A stretch of 64,000 nt of DNA, taken from NCBI GenBank assembly GCA_001897515.1, contig MKTA01000030.1:62001-126000 (forward strand). The letters run 5' to 3'. Position numbers and translations under genes: made by a program. This document shows, piece by piece, positions 1 to 9,398 of this stretch; the first letter of the stretch is position 1, and each line of letters starts with the position of its first letter. The notes under the pieces are model-generated. The model had not been told where the DNA came from and did no database searches. It saw only the letters and a program-made list of their open reading frames with translations. This DNA comes from Bacteroidetes bacterium 41-46 (GTDB taxonomy: Bacteria; Bacteroidota; Bacteroidia; Bacteroidales; UBA932).

Positions 1-150
1 AGTTAGAACGGATGGGGCCCTTTCAAAGCTTGCCAGTTCAAGTATTTCTGCCGGAGGGGTTTGATATTTTAAGTTTTCCTGAGAATATAGGGAAAACACA
101 GAGAAAACTGCCACCAGAATTAGTGACATTCGAGAGAGTTTTGTGATCAT
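1..150 (-). CDS. N-terminus of a secreted S9-family (prolyl oligopeptidase-like) peptidase, cut by window edge
   Basis: Fifty codons are visible, reading leftward off the window. They start with a signal peptide (MITKLSRMSLILVAVFSVFS, cleavage near Ser-Gln) followed by NLKYQTPPAEILELASFERA. That Pro-Pro-x-Glu-Ile segment is typical of the mature N-terminus of secreted Bacteroidetes S9 peptidases, which have a beta-propeller followed by an alpha/beta hydrolase domain. The catalytic domain lies outside the window, so the assignment rests on the N-terminus only. The ATG is 5 nt after the stop of the histidine kinase, so the two are probably co-transcribed. Confidence 0.6.
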   Translation of the reverse strand, partial: MITKLSRMSLILVAVFSVFSLYSQENLKYQTPPAEILELASFERAPSVLT

Positions 151-155
151 ATTTG

Positions 156-1766
156 TTAGTGTTTGGTAAAAGATTCAATGATTGCAAGCAACTTGTTTTT
201 CATAATTGGTTTGGCTATATAGCCGTCAAATCCTGCGGACCTGATATTCTGTTCGTCATCTGACAGGGCATAAGCAGTTTGAGCAACGACCGGTAACGAT
301 GGTCTTAGCCGTTTAATCTGTCTTAAGGCATCATAACCATTAAGGACAGGCATCTTTATATCCATTAAAACAATGTCAAGATTACTTTCACCTTTTACAA
401 TGTCCACTGCCTCCTGACCATTAATTGCCCTTAACACTATGTGATGGCACCTTGAAAGTAGAGCCGAGAGATATAAGAAGTTTGTATCTTCATCCTCAGC
501 AATTAATATTCGCATCTGATTTTCCATCTTATCCCCCTTTACTTTCTGTTCTTTTTCTAATGTTTTTTCTGATTTTTGACAAATAATAAGCGGTATTTTG
601 AATCTGAATAGAGAGCCTCTGCCATATTCTGACTCCACCTCAATATCACCGCCCAACATCTCAACATAGGCTTTAGATATTGCAAGACCTAATCCTGAAC
701 CTCCTCTTACCCCTTTTCCTTTTTCCGCCTCAATTCTTTTGAATCGCTCAAAAATCTCATCCTGATACTCCTTGTCAATTCCTATTCCGGTATCTTTTAC
801 ACAAAACTCAATATAAGGGCTATCTCCCGAATTTTCAATTGAGTACCAAAATTGTACAGATCCTTCATCTGTATATTTAATTGAATTTGATATAAGGTTA
901 GTTAATATTTGTCTAAGCTTTACAGGATCTGTACTTATTTTATAATCAGATTGACTGGATGGAGCTGAGTAAATAAGTCTGACCCTCTTCTCAGATGGTA
1001 TTGTTGCCGACATTGTTTTTCCAACAACATCCATCAATAGATCAATATCAACTTCCTCAAAGTTTGGCTTAATTAAATTTGATTCAATCTTTGACATCTC
1101 AATAATGTCATTGATGATAGAGAGTAGATGGGATCCGCTCCTATTAATAATTTCAATAAAACTATCTCTCTGAGCTGAATCAAGGTCATCCTCCTTTAGC
1201 ATTTCGGCAAAGCCCATTATTGCATTCATTGGAGTTCTGATCTCATGAGAGAGATTTGCAAGAAAAGCAGTCTTCATCTTCTCTCCCTCCTCAGCCCTCT
1301 CCTTTGCTATATGGAGCTCAATATTTTTCTGGACTAATCTGTCTTCGGCCTCTTTTCTATTTGATATATCTGTAATATAACCGTCCAGATACTTAAGATT
1401 CCCGTTCTCATCAAATACACCTCTGCCATGCTCCAGTACCCATTTAAAGGAACCATCCTTTCTTACAATCTTATACTCCTCTTTAAGTACACCTCTGTTA
1501 CTTAATACTACTCTCCATCTTTCGTGAAGATAGCGTCTGTATTCATGGGAGATTACTTCTTCATAAGAGATTAATGAATTATTGATCATTTCATCAGGAG
1601 TATAGCCGGTTATATCCTTACATTGATCGCTAATATACAACATTGTCCAGTTTGAGTCGTTCAGGCATCGGTATACAAAGCCCGGAAGTACTCCAATGAG
1701 CGACGAAAACGTCTCTGCATTATATTCAAACCGCTGAAGAGTCATTCTATGATTAAAATCTGCCAT
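156..1766 (-). CDS. Hybrid PAS sensor histidine kinase with C-terminal receiver domain
   Basis: This is a 536-residue protein with no signal peptide or membrane segment, so it is probably cytosolic. A PAS/PAC sensor spans about residues 20-140. The HisKA dimerisation domain holds the phospho-acceptor His174 in the motif SHEIRTPMN. The HATPase domain shows DTGIGI and GSGLGLAIS. The receiver domain (about 415-536) shows acidic residues IAEDED, phospho-acceptor Asp469 in MDIKMPV, and the Lys in YIAKPI. It should autophosphorylate and pass phosphate to its own receiver and perhaps on to an HPt protein. It starts 3 nt after the pgl stop, at the distal end of the pentose phosphate operon. No DNA-binding output is present. 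Confidence 0.9.
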   Translation of the reverse strand: MADFNHRMTLQRFEYNAETFSSLIGVLPGFVYRCLNDSNWTMLYISDQCKDITGYTPDEMINNSLISYEEVISHEYRRYLHERWRVVLSNRGVLKEEYKIVRKDGSFKWVLEHGRGVFDENGNLKYLDGYITDISNRKEAEDRLVQKNIELHIAKERAEEGEKMKTAFLANLSHEIRTPMNAIMGFAEMLKEDDLDSAQRDSFIEIINRSGSHLLSIINDIIEMSKIESNLIKPNFEEVDIDLLMDVVGKTMSATIPSEKRVRLIYSAPSSQSDYKISTDPVKLRQILTNLISNSIKYTDEGSVQFWYSIENSGDSPYIEFCVKDTGIGIDKEYQDEIFERFKRIEAEKGKGVRGGSGLGLAISKAYVEMLGGDIEVESEYGRGSLFRFKIPLIICQKSEKTLEKEQKVKGDKMENQMRILIAEDEDTNFLYLSALLSRCHHIVLRAINGQEAVDIVKGESNLDIVLMDIKMPVLNGYDALRQIKRLRPSLPVVAQTAYALSDDEQNIRSAGFDGYIAKPIMKNKLLAIIESFTKH

Positions 1767-1769
1767 GTT

Positions 1770-2480
1770 CTACTTTACAAATATAGAATTTATATCCAAA
1801 CCGGCAACTGCAGGGGCCTCATTCCAATATATCTTCGCATTTGAGGATCTATTTATTATGTAGGCAGCAGGAAGAGGCTCCTCCTTGTCTCTTTTGATGA
1901 TTTCTTCTATGACTTTTAATTTTGACGAACCTCTAATAAAGAAAGATATCTCCTTAGAATTTAATATTCCGGAAAGGGTAAGTGAAATTCTTCTCTGTCC
2001 GTTATATGGATTGGTTGATGGAAGGTATAGTCTTGAAGTCTCAAATAGTTCCAACTGACCTGGGAATACAGAAGATGTATGTCCATCCTCACCAATTCCC
2101 AAAATAACCAAATCAAAACCCCTGTTTACTCCCAATGCCTCTTTTACTCTTTTTTCATAATTCTCTGCCTCTTTATCAGGATTGTTCTCTCCTTTTATTC
2201 TGTGTATATTCTCATCCGGAATATCCGTTTTAATTAGGAACTTCTTATATGCACGACCATAATTACTTTCGGGATGGTCAATGTTTACACACCTCTCATC
2301 AACCCAAAACAGATTAATATTTCTCCAGTCAATTTTTCCTCTATACTCACCAGTCCATAAAAAGAAAAGTATATCTGGAGATGAGCCTCCTGATATCGCA
2401 AGATTCATCCTTCTTATTCCATCAAGTTTATTAGAAATATAAATTAATCTCTCTGTTAGTATATGAGCAGGTGAAATCAT
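1770..2480 (-). CDS. pgl: 6-phosphogluconolactonase
   Basis: The enzyme hydrolyses 6-phosphoglucono-delta-lactone to 6-phosphogluconate, the second step of the oxidative pentose phosphate pathway. At 236 residues it has the usual DevB/SOL-type length. Visible family motifs are LAISGGSSP near the N-terminus, the WVDER segment, and LGIGEDGHTSSVFPG, which carries the proposed catalytic His. Its ATG overlaps the zwf stop by 4 nt (ATGA), so translation is probably coupled. The gene order gnd-zwf-pgl makes the assignment secure. Confidence 0.93.
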   Translation of the reverse strand: MISPAHILTERLIYISNKLDGIRRMNLAISGGSSPDILFFLWTGEYRGKIDWRNINLFWVDERCVNIDHPESNYGRAYKKFLIKTDIPDENIHRIKGENNPDKEAENYEKRVKEALGVNRGFDLVILGIGEDGHTSSVFPGQLELFETSRLYLPSTNPYNGQRRISLTLSGILNSKEISFFIRGSSKLKVIEEIIKRDKEEPLPAAYIINRSSNAKIYWNEAPAVAGLDINSIFVK

Positions 2481-3982
2481 AATTCACAGTATTTATCTGT
2501 ATCTGTAAGGTTCTTGCACGGGTTGCTCCACCTTTTTCCTCCCTCTATTATGCTGTCACTCTCTACAGGCCCCCATGTTCCGGCAGGATATCCGTAAAGA
2601 GGAAAATTAGCGTCTAATTCCCATTGTTTTAATATGGGATCAAAATAGGTCCAACTAGCTTCAACAGCGTCGCTTCTTGTAAAGAGCACAGTCTCTCCGT
2701 TAAGACAGTCCTCAATTAATTTTGAATAGGCATCTCCAGACTGCACTCCACCGAGTTTATCATATGTAAATTCCATAGGGACCTGTTTAATCTCAAAGCC
2801 AGATCCCGGTTTCTTGACGTCAAATTTTAGGACAGCCCCCTCATTTGGCTGTAATCTAATGATGAGCTGATTTTGCTCCGGGCAGTCACTTCTTGTACTG
2901 AATAGCTTATGAGGTGTTGGTTTAAAATGTATGACAATTTCTGTAACCTTTGTTGGCATCTGCTTACCAGTTCTAATATAAAACGGTACCCCTTCCCATC
3001 TCCAGTTTGATATATTAACCTTCATAGCAAGGAAAGTCTCTGTCTTGGAGTCCGGTTCTACGTTTTTCTCCTCTCTGTAGGGTAGTATCCTCTCTCCTCT
3101 CTTAATGTGTGATTCAATGTATTGCCCCCTTATTACATTTTTAACAATATCCTCAGGATTAAGTGGCCTTAAAGATCTGTAAACCTTTACAACCTCATTT
3201 CTAAACTCTTTTTCATTAAATGCAATAGGTGGCTCCATTGCCACTAAAGCCAAAAGTTGAATTAAGTGGTTTTGAACCATATCTCTCAGAGCTCCGGTTT
3301 TGTCATAAAAAGCCCCTCTATCAACGATGCCCATGTTCTCTACAGCAGTTATCTCTACCCTGTCAATATAGTTTCTGTTCCATAAGGGTTCAAAAATTCC
3401 ATTTGCAAATCTAAGAGCAAGAATGTTTTGAACAGTCTCTTTGCCAAGAAAGTGATCTATTCGGAAAATCTGTTTTTCAGAAAAAACATCTCTTAAAACA
3501 TCGTTCATTTTCACTGCAGATGAGAGGTCGTATCCAAATGGCTTCTCTACAATTATCCTTGAAAAAGGAGAGACCAATCCTGCATTTTTTAGATTTTCGG
3601 GTATAACTCCATAAAGTGACGGTGGTGTTGCAAGATAAAAAAGTGTTTTTCTGTCAATGTTATTGGGATCAAGCTTACTAAGATACTGAGCCAGCTTTAA
3701 CATATCATCTTCTATCTCAGGGTCTGCCACAAAGTAGCTAATTCTATTAAGAAAACCTTCAACCTCTGCTTTATCGTAATCTCCCTTATTTATAAAAGTT
3801 TTTAAGGCCTCATCAGCCCTAATTATAAAATCATTCGTAGATATTTCTGATCTGCCTGTTGCTACAATTTTAAAGTCCTTATCCAATTTTGAACCCTTAT
3901 GGAGCATATAAAGAGCCGGTATAAGCTTTCTTCTAGCAAGGTCTCCCGACCCCCCAAAAATCACCATTAGTCTGCTTCTCAT
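2477..3982 (-). CDS. zwf: Glucose-6-phosphate 1-dehydrogenase
   Basis: The enzyme oxidises glucose-6-phosphate to 6-phosphogluconolactone with NADP+. The 501-residue protein begins MRSRLMVIFGGSGDLARRK, which is the nucleotide-binding motif of the family, and carries the substrate and catalytic motifs EKPFGYDL and RIDHFLGKE. The reading frame is open 39 codons further upstream, but that start would lie inside gnd. The ATG at 3982 is 10 nt after the gnd stop and directly precedes the conserved Rossmann strand, so it is chosen. It sits between gnd and pgl in one operon. Confidence 0.94.
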   Translation of the reverse strand: MRSRLMVIFGGSGDLARRKLIPALYMLHKGSKLDKDFKIVATGRSEISTNDFIIRADEALKTFINKGDYDKAEVEGFLNRISYFVADPEIEDDMLKLAQYLSKLDPNNIDRKTLFYLATPPSLYGVIPENLKNAGLVSPFSRIIVEKPFGYDLSSAVKMNDVLRDVFSEKQIFRIDHFLGKETVQNILALRFANGIFEPLWNRNYIDRVEITAVENMGIVDRGAFYDKTGALRDMVQNHLIQLLALVAMEPPIAFNEKEFRNEVVKVYRSLRPLNPEDIVKNVIRGQYIESHIKRGERILPYREEKNVEPDSKTETFLAMKVNISNWRWEGVPFYIRTGKQMPTKVTEIVIHFKPTPHKLFSTRSDCPEQNQLIIRLQPNEGAVLKFDVKKPGSGFEIKQVPMEFTYDKLGGVQSGDAYSKLIEDCLNGETVLFTRSDAVEASWTYFDPILKQWELDANFPLYGYPAGTWGPVESDSIIEGGKRWSNPCKNLTDTDKYCEL

Positions 3983-3992
3983 ATTGGCAAAT

Positions 3993-5435
3993 TTAAATAC
4001 TGTAAACTCCTGATTTCGTATCCCCTCCTTCACCAGTCCAATTTTCATGGAAGAAGATCCCCCTCGGTTCATCAACTCTTTCAAAAGTATGAGCACCAAA
4101 ATAATCCCTTTGCGCCTGAATAAGATTTGCAGGAAGCCTCTCTGAGGTGAATGAGTAAAAATAGTTTAGAGCACTGCTAAATGCCGGGACAGGAGCTCCG
4201 GAGAGAGCGGCTTCGGAGACCAATTTTCTCCAGCTATTCAATGACTCTTCAATCTCTCGTTTAAAATAAGAAGACAGCAGAAGAGATGTGATAGATTCAC
4301 CGTTCTTGTAGACCTCAGATATATTATTCAGGAATGAAGAGCGAATAATACAGCCATTTCTCCATATTTTAGCAATTGATGATAAATCCAAATCCCATCC
4401 TTTATCGTCTGAGACTCTTTTCATCAAATCAAATCCTTGTGCATAAGAGATAAGTTTAGATGCATACAAAGCCCTCTCTACATCTTCAACAGTTATATTT
4501 TTGTTAACAACCGGTTTAAATCCGTATTCTTTGGCTGCAATCTCTCTGCCAGATTTATTTGACGATACCGATCTTTCAAAAACAGATGTCGCAATAAGAT
4601 TCAATGGTACTCCGTGATTCATGGCGCTTTCAACACTCCATTTCCCGGTACCCTTTTGTCCGGCAGAGTCCAGAATCATTTCCAGCAGATAATCACCTGA
4701 ACTATCTCTGTAGTTAACAATTTTTGCAGTAATTTCTATAAGATAGCTTTGCAGTCTGCCGGTGTTCCATCTGTCAAAAATTAACGATATATTCTCATTG
4801 TCAAGGCCGACAATATTTTTTAGTACTGAATAGGCCTCGGAAATTAACTGCATATCTCCATACTCTATTCCATTATGTACCATTTTTACAAAATGTCCTG
4901 CTCCACCTGATCCTGTCCAAGCACAGCATGGCTCCCCATCTTCAGCTACAGCTGCAATTGAGGAGAATATCGGTTTTATAATAGGCCAGGCTTTAAATGA
5001 CCCTCCGGGCATTATTGAAGGTCCCTTAAGTGCCCCATCCTCTCCTCCTGAAACTCCCGTTCCAACAAAATAAATACCTTTTGACAAGAGATAACTCTCT
5101 CTCCTTTCACTGTCCAGATAATGCGAGTTACCGCCATCTATAATAATATCTCCGTTTTTTAATAGAGGGATAAGTTGATCAATTACACTATCAACAGCTG
5201 ATCCGGCCCTCACCATGATCATAATTATTCTTGGCCCTTTCAGCGACTCAACAAAAGATTCAAGGGTTCTGTGTGGTTCAACTCTTTTCTTTGCTGCTCT
5301 TCCTTTCGCAAATCTCTCAGTCACATCGTAAGTTCTATTATAAACTGAGACCCTAAGGCCACGGCTTTCAAGATTCAAAACAAGATTCTCACCCATTACA
5401 GCAAGACCTATCAGACCTATATCAGATTTATCCAT
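3993..5435 (-). CDS. gnd: 6-phosphogluconate dehydrogenase, decarboxylating
   Basis: The enzyme converts 6-phosphogluconate to ribulose-5-phosphate, CO2 and NADPH. At 480 residues it has the length of the long, E. coli-type enzyme. Visible are the Rossmann start GLIGLAVMGENLVLNLESRG, the substrate loop VSGGEDGALKGPSIMPGG, and the catalytic Lys segment HFVKMVHNGIEYGDMQ. The C-terminal tail includes the conserved AQRDYFGAHTFER. It is the first gene of the gnd-zwf-pgl operon. Its ATG faces the divergent lipoprotein gene across a 76-bp gap. Confidence 0.95.
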   Translation of the reverse strand: MDKSDIGLIGLAVMGENLVLNLESRGLRVSVYNRTYDVTERFAKGRAAKKRVEPHRTLESFVESLKGPRIIMIMVRAGSAVDSVIDQLIPLLKNGDIIIDGGNSHYLDSERRESYLLSKGIYFVGTGVSGGEDGALKGPSIMPGGSFKAWPIIKPIFSSIAAVAEDGEPCCAWTGSGGAGHFVKMVHNGIEYGDMQLISEAYSVLKNIVGLDNENISLIFDRWNTGRLQSYLIEITAKIVNYRDSSGDYLLEMILDSAGQKGTGKWSVESAMNHGVPLNLIATSVFERSVSSNKSGREIAAKEYGFKPVVNKNITVEDVERALYASKLISYAQGFDLMKRVSDDKGWDLDLSSIAKIWRNGCIIRSSFLNNISEVYKNGESITSLLLSSYFKREIEESLNSWRKLVSEAALSGAPVPAFSSALNYFYSFTSERLPANLIQAQRDYFGAHTFERVDEPRGIFFHENWTGEGGDTKSGVYSI

Positions 5436-5449
5436 ATCAAATTTTAGAC

Positions 5450-5457
5450 TATTTTTG
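5450..5457 (+). promoter_or_regulatory. Candidate -7 box for the lipoprotein gene
   Basis: TATTTTTG matches the Bacteroidetes -7 consensus TAnnTTTG about 50 nt upstream of the lipoprotein start. No good TTTG -33 box is seen at the expected spacing, so support is partial. Confidence 0.35.
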
Positions 5458-5511
5458 CATAAATATACTCATTAACAAATTAGGAGGCAACAAGTTTATA
5501 TTATGCATTCA

Positions 5512-6420
5512 ATGAAAAAACACTTATTTGTATTACTAACATTATCAATCTTTTTTCCCGGGTGCAATAATGTAGAAAGAGAGTTTGAATTTTCCTATCC
5601 TCAAATTCCATCCATAATCCAGGAGGATGTTTTAAGAAGAGCTTATCTTGCAGAGCATTTCTGGGACAACATTCCATGGAACGATACAACAATCACTGTT
5701 TCAATGGATAAACTCAGGAAACATTTTTATGAATACCTCTCTTTGATAAATGAAACGGGTCTCTCAAGAGCAAATGTCCTCCTTAATGATTTAGCCTCCA
5801 AGGCCTCCTCTGCTCCCTGTTCATTTACTGAGCCACTTCTAATACTTTTTGATGAGAGTCTTAACCATCCAAACTCCCCAATGAGACATGAAGGGCTCTA
5901 CATATCAGTAATTGATGTTTATATTGAAAATTTACCCGTAGAGAGCCCTATCAGGGAAAAGCTGAAATGGGAGAGGGAGTTGTTGATTAAAAACAGCATC
6001 GGTAAAGTTGCCGAAGATTTCAGTATACTTTTTGAAGACGGTGGAGTGGTAAAACTACATAAGATTGAGTCAGAATTAACTCTTTTATACTTCTTTGAAC
6101 CAGATTGTAACTCATGCAAGGAGGGTGTTTTTCTGGCGGAAAATAATGATGCATTCAACCGCTTTAAAAAAAGACATTCAGTTATCGCAGTTTACACCGG
6201 TGAAGATATTGAGTCATATGAGATGGTTGCCGGTTCATTCCCTGCCGGATGGAAAACGGGAAGAGATATAAATAATGAAGTTACTGTAAACAGGTTGTAT
6301 GACAGGCGAGCCTCTCCGTCAATATATCTTCTGGATAAAGATAAAAGAGTTCTTATAAAAGATGGTGATGTTGAAAGTGTAGTTAAGTACTTGGAAGAGA
6401 TGGCTATACAACCTCAATAA
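5512..6420 (+). CDS. Lipoprotein with DUF5106-like region and thioredoxin-like C-terminus
   Basis: The 302-residue protein begins MKKHLFVLLTLSIFFPGC, a lipoprotein signal with Cys18 as the likely lipidated residue, so it should be anchored in an envelope membrane. The N-terminal half resembles the helical DUF5106-type region common in Bacteroidetes. The C-terminal part looks thioredoxin-like, with FEPDCNSCK giving a CxxC pair. The role is probably periplasmic thiol-disulfide chemistry, but the substrate is unknown. An in-frame ATG lies 9 nt upstream (5503); the MKK start is preferred because it gives a standard signal peptide. The 3' end overlaps the convergent addA-like gene by 17 bp. Confidence 0.7.
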   Translation: MKKHLFVLLTLSIFFPGCNNVEREFEFSYPQIPSIIQEDVLRRAYLAEHFWDNIPWNDTTITVSMDKLRKHFYEYLSLINETGLSRANVLLNDLASKASSAPCSFTEPLLILFDESLNHPNSPMRHEGLYISVIDVYIENLPVESPIREKLKWERELLIKNSIGKVAEDFSILFEDGGVVKLHKIESELTLLYFFEPDCNSCKEGVFLAENNDAFNRFKKRHSVIAVYTGEDIESYEMVAGSFPAGWKTGRDINNEVTVNRLYDRRASPSIYLLDKDKRVLIKDGDVESVVKYLEEMAIQPQ

Positions 6421-9397
6421 CTTCATTTTCATCTAAATACCAAAGATAACCCTTTATATTGTTCATCCCCATCTCTTTTAGTGAAGAGATATAGTCCATT
6501 AACTGCCTGATATGGCCTTTACTCTTTAATTTTCCTGTTTTGAAATCAACAACAGTAAGAGTATCTCCTAAAATAACTCTGTCTGGTCTGTAAACCTTAC
6601 CTGATGGCAAGAGTATCTCACACTCGTTCAAAATATTTGATTCAGAAGAAAACCACCCAAGATGTTCAACAGAATTAATTAAGTTAGTAAAATAATTCTC
6701 AGTTTCTTCAGTATATTTAGCTTCAAGTTCTCCGGTATTAACTGCATTTTGGACGGCAGATTTTATGTCTTTGACATAGTAGATTTGTGATAAAATTGAA
6801 TGTATCACGACTCCTCTGCTTCTTGAGCTCTCTTCTGGATTGAAAAACTCTTCAGATCTTAATGTCAGTCTCAGATTATCAGAGTTATCCCATGATTTAA
6901 ACAAAGGCATTACCCTACCTTCAATACTGTTGCTTTTTAATTCGGGAATCACTATCTCTTCTCCAAATTTCAGGACCTTTTTGTCGCCAGATAAATCTGA
7001 GTAGAAATGAGATATAATTTCTCCAACACCTTTTGGCAATCTGTCAGGCTTGCCTGTCTCATTAACCAGAATAAAAAGGTTATCCTTTGCCCTGGTGAAT
7101 GCAACATAAGCCATATTCAAATTATCAACAATTCTGAGAAAACTCTCTTTTTCGTAATCTGCCTTAAAGTGAGTTGATGTAAGGGCATCTGCCTTTAAAA
7201 CCGGAACTATTGGCATCTTGTTAAAAGGGGGTGTATTTGGTTTACACCAAATTATATCAGATAACCCCTTAAATCCAAATTCAGTGAAAGGAACTATTAC
7301 AGTTGAATATCCAAGTCCTTTTGCCTTGTGTATAGTTATAACTCTCACGGCCTCTTCACCTTCAGGTGCAGGAATTGTCAATCTCTGAGAATTCTCTTTC
7401 CACCAGCTTAAGAAAGCAGAGAGATCAGCTCTGTTGACCTTTATGTAATCCCTTACTGTATCTAAAAAAGAGAAAATAAATGCAGCCTCAGCTCTCTTTA
7501 ACTCTTCCGGAAGATACTCAGCAAGAGATTCACACATCTCATAAAGAGGAAGTGTTGAGACTTTGTCAATATCGGCAATATTTATTCCTGAAAATTTGAC
7601 CAAAACATTGTTGATATCATCTTTTGGGTTACTAATATATCTCAAGTTTGCAATCATCGCAGAGACAGAATCTGAATTTGCAAGAAACAGAGAGTCCCCG
7701 GATATAACTCTTATCCCGGCATCAATCAAGTTCTCAGCAACTAATGAACCTTCACTGTTTCTTCTTACAAGTACTGCAATATCGCTTAAGTGCCCCCCAT
7801 TAGCAATAACTCTATCAATTGAACTCCTGACAAATTCCAAAGCACTGTTATTGTAATCCTCCCCTTTCTCTGACACAAATTTTAACTCTACATATCCTTT
7901 CCTGATAATCTTTTCAGCAGGCATTGATTGACAAACAGATGAATAGATTGATGTTACTTTTGCATCCTCATTATAGCTGTGTTCCAGTATGTCATCGCAT
8001 ACAGATGCTGCCTTTGGAAAAAAGTCATTAATAAAATCAACTATCTCCTTGCCAGATCTCCAGTTATCTGTAAGTGGAGAGTAGTTAATTTCATCTTTAT
8101 GAAACTCTTCAAAAACACTTTTATTTAACAGAGTCCAGTCTGAACCTCGCCATCTGTATATACTTTGCTTCTCGTCGCCAACAATCAAGTTTGAATATCC
8201 GGATGAGATACTATTCTTTAAAAGAGGTTTGAAATTCTCCCATTGCATTACAGAAGTATCCTGAAACTCGTCCAGCATGTAGTGATCAGTCCTTGTTCCT
8301 GTCTTTTCAAATATAAAAGGTGTATCGCTCCCGTCAATAATGTCATTAAGCAACTCAGAGGTTTCTGACAGCAAAATTACTCCGCTGTCATCAGTTACCT
8401 CCTTTATATTCTTCTTAATATCAGACACTAACCCAAGTGTGAATATGTTTTTAGATATTGCCTGAGCGGTTGCATAATCAATATAGTGGTCACTCTCATA
8501 CTTAATAATTTCGCACATAAGAGACTGTAAATTCATTCTCTCCGCAACTGCTCCTCTCTCAGAAAGAGTAGGATCATCCTTTAATGCGCTTTTTGAAAAC
8601 CATGTATCACTGCTCTGACTTGCCGTTTTAAACGTTTCATTAGAGAGTGTGAATTCACCTTTTGCTAGTTTTGCAAATCTTCCTGCAAATGAGCTGCCCT
8701 TTCTTGAAAACTCTTCTGGTTTTAAACCTGCACTTCTTAATATTTCACAACCACTTTTTCCATACATAGATAACACACTTTCATAATCTGTTATAACTTT
8801 TTGTATTACAGATGTGTAGCTTGAGATATGCTGTTTATCCAAAAACCAGTCTCCTTCATGCTTAACAGCAATTTTATAAGCCTCTTTGAAAAGTTGTTCC
8901 GCAGTTACCTGAATAATTGATCTGACATCCCAGCTCTTACCATCATCTATTCGCTGAATTGATAGTTCAAGTATCCAATTCAGAAGGGTCTCATTCTCTT
9001 CACTGTCCAGACTAAACAACATCCTGTCAATTGCCTGAGTTAGAATGTTGCTATTGTTCAATTCAAGTTCGTATGAGGTGTTTCTTCCAATCTCTCTGGC
9101 AAATGCTCTTAGTGTTTTCTGGAAAAATTTATCAATTGTCGTAATGTTGAACAGCGAATAATCATGCAGAATATTTCTAAGAAGTTTTGAAGAGAGATTA
9201 TCTCCGGCAGTAGATTCAGCAAAAAGTCTCTCTACCACCCTTCTCTTCATCTCCTCGGTTGCCTTGTTGGTAAAAGTAACTGCAAGAATTCTCCTGTATG
9301 CCCTGTCATCCTCCTTCAAAAGGTTAAGATACTCTTGAGTTAGCCTATGGGTTTTGCCCGATCCTGCAGAGGCCCTGAAAATCTTTATCTCTCCCAT
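6404..9397 (-). CDS. addA: UvrD/RecB-type helicase-nuclease (AddA-like)
   Basis: The 997-residue protein is a superfamily 1 helicase with a C-terminal PD-(D/E)xK nuclease. Visible are Walker A (ASAGSGKTHRLTQEYL), motif II (LDEFQDT), motif III (GDEKQSIYRWRGSD), motif V (ITIHKAKGLGYSTV), motif VI (VAFTRAKDNLFIL), and nuclease residues RPDRVILGD and VVDFKTGK. With its partner it should process double-strand DNA ends for recombination. An upstream start in the same frame would run back into addB; the ATG at 9397 follows the addB stop by 1 nt and is followed at once by the Walker A strand. AddA is the nearest model, but Bacteroidetes proteins of this type are divergent. Confidence 0.82.
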   Translation of the reverse strand: MGEIKIFRASAGSGKTHRLTQEYLNLLKEDDRAYRRILAVTFTNKATEEMKRRVVERLFAESTAGDNLSSKLLRNILHDYSLFNITTIDKFFQKTLRAFAREIGRNTSYELELNNSNILTQAIDRMLFSLDSEENETLLNWILELSIQRIDDGKSWDVRSIIQVTAEQLFKEAYKIAVKHEGDWFLDKQHISSYTSVIQKVITDYESVLSMYGKSGCEILRSAGLKPEEFSRKGSSFAGRFAKLAKGEFTLSNETFKTASQSSDTWFSKSALKDDPTLSERGAVAERMNLQSLMCEIIKYESDHYIDYATAQAISKNIFTLGLVSDIKKNIKEVTDDSGVILLSETSELLNDIIDGSDTPFIFEKTGTRTDHYMLDEFQDTSVMQWENFKPLLKNSISSGYSNLIVGDEKQSIYRWRGSDWTLLNKSVFEEFHKDEINYSPLTDNWRSGKEIVDFINDFFPKAASVCDDILEHSYNEDAKVTSIYSSVCQSMPAEKIIRKGYVELKFVSEKGEDYNNSALEFVRSSIDRVIANGGHLSDIAVLVRRNSEGSLVAENLIDAGIRVISGDSLFLANSDSVSAMIANLRYISNPKDDINNVLVKFSGINIADIDKVSTLPLYEMCESLAEYLPEELKRAEAAFIFSFLDTVRDYIKVNRADLSAFLSWWKENSQRLTIPAPEGEEAVRVITIHKAKGLGYSTVIVPFTEFGFKGLSDIIWCKPNTPPFNKMPIVPVLKADALTSTHFKADYEKESFLRIVDNLNMAYVAFTRAKDNLFILVNETGKPDRLPKGVGEIISHFYSDLSGDKKVLKFGEEIVIPELKSNSIEGRVMPLFKSWDNSDNLRLTLRSEEFFNPEESSRSRGVVIHSILSQIYYVKDIKSAVQNAVNTGELEAKYTEETENYFTNLINSVEHLGWFSSESNILNECEILLPSGKVYRPDRVILGDTLTVVDFKTGKLKSKGHIRQLMDYISSLKEMGMNNIKGYLWYLDENEVIEVV

Positions 9398-9398
9398 A

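Noticed and set aside
2477-4099. Longer zwf with a 39-residue N-terminal extension
   Set aside because: The extension overlaps gnd coding sequence, lacks conservation features, and the Rossmann motif starts right after the internal ATG.
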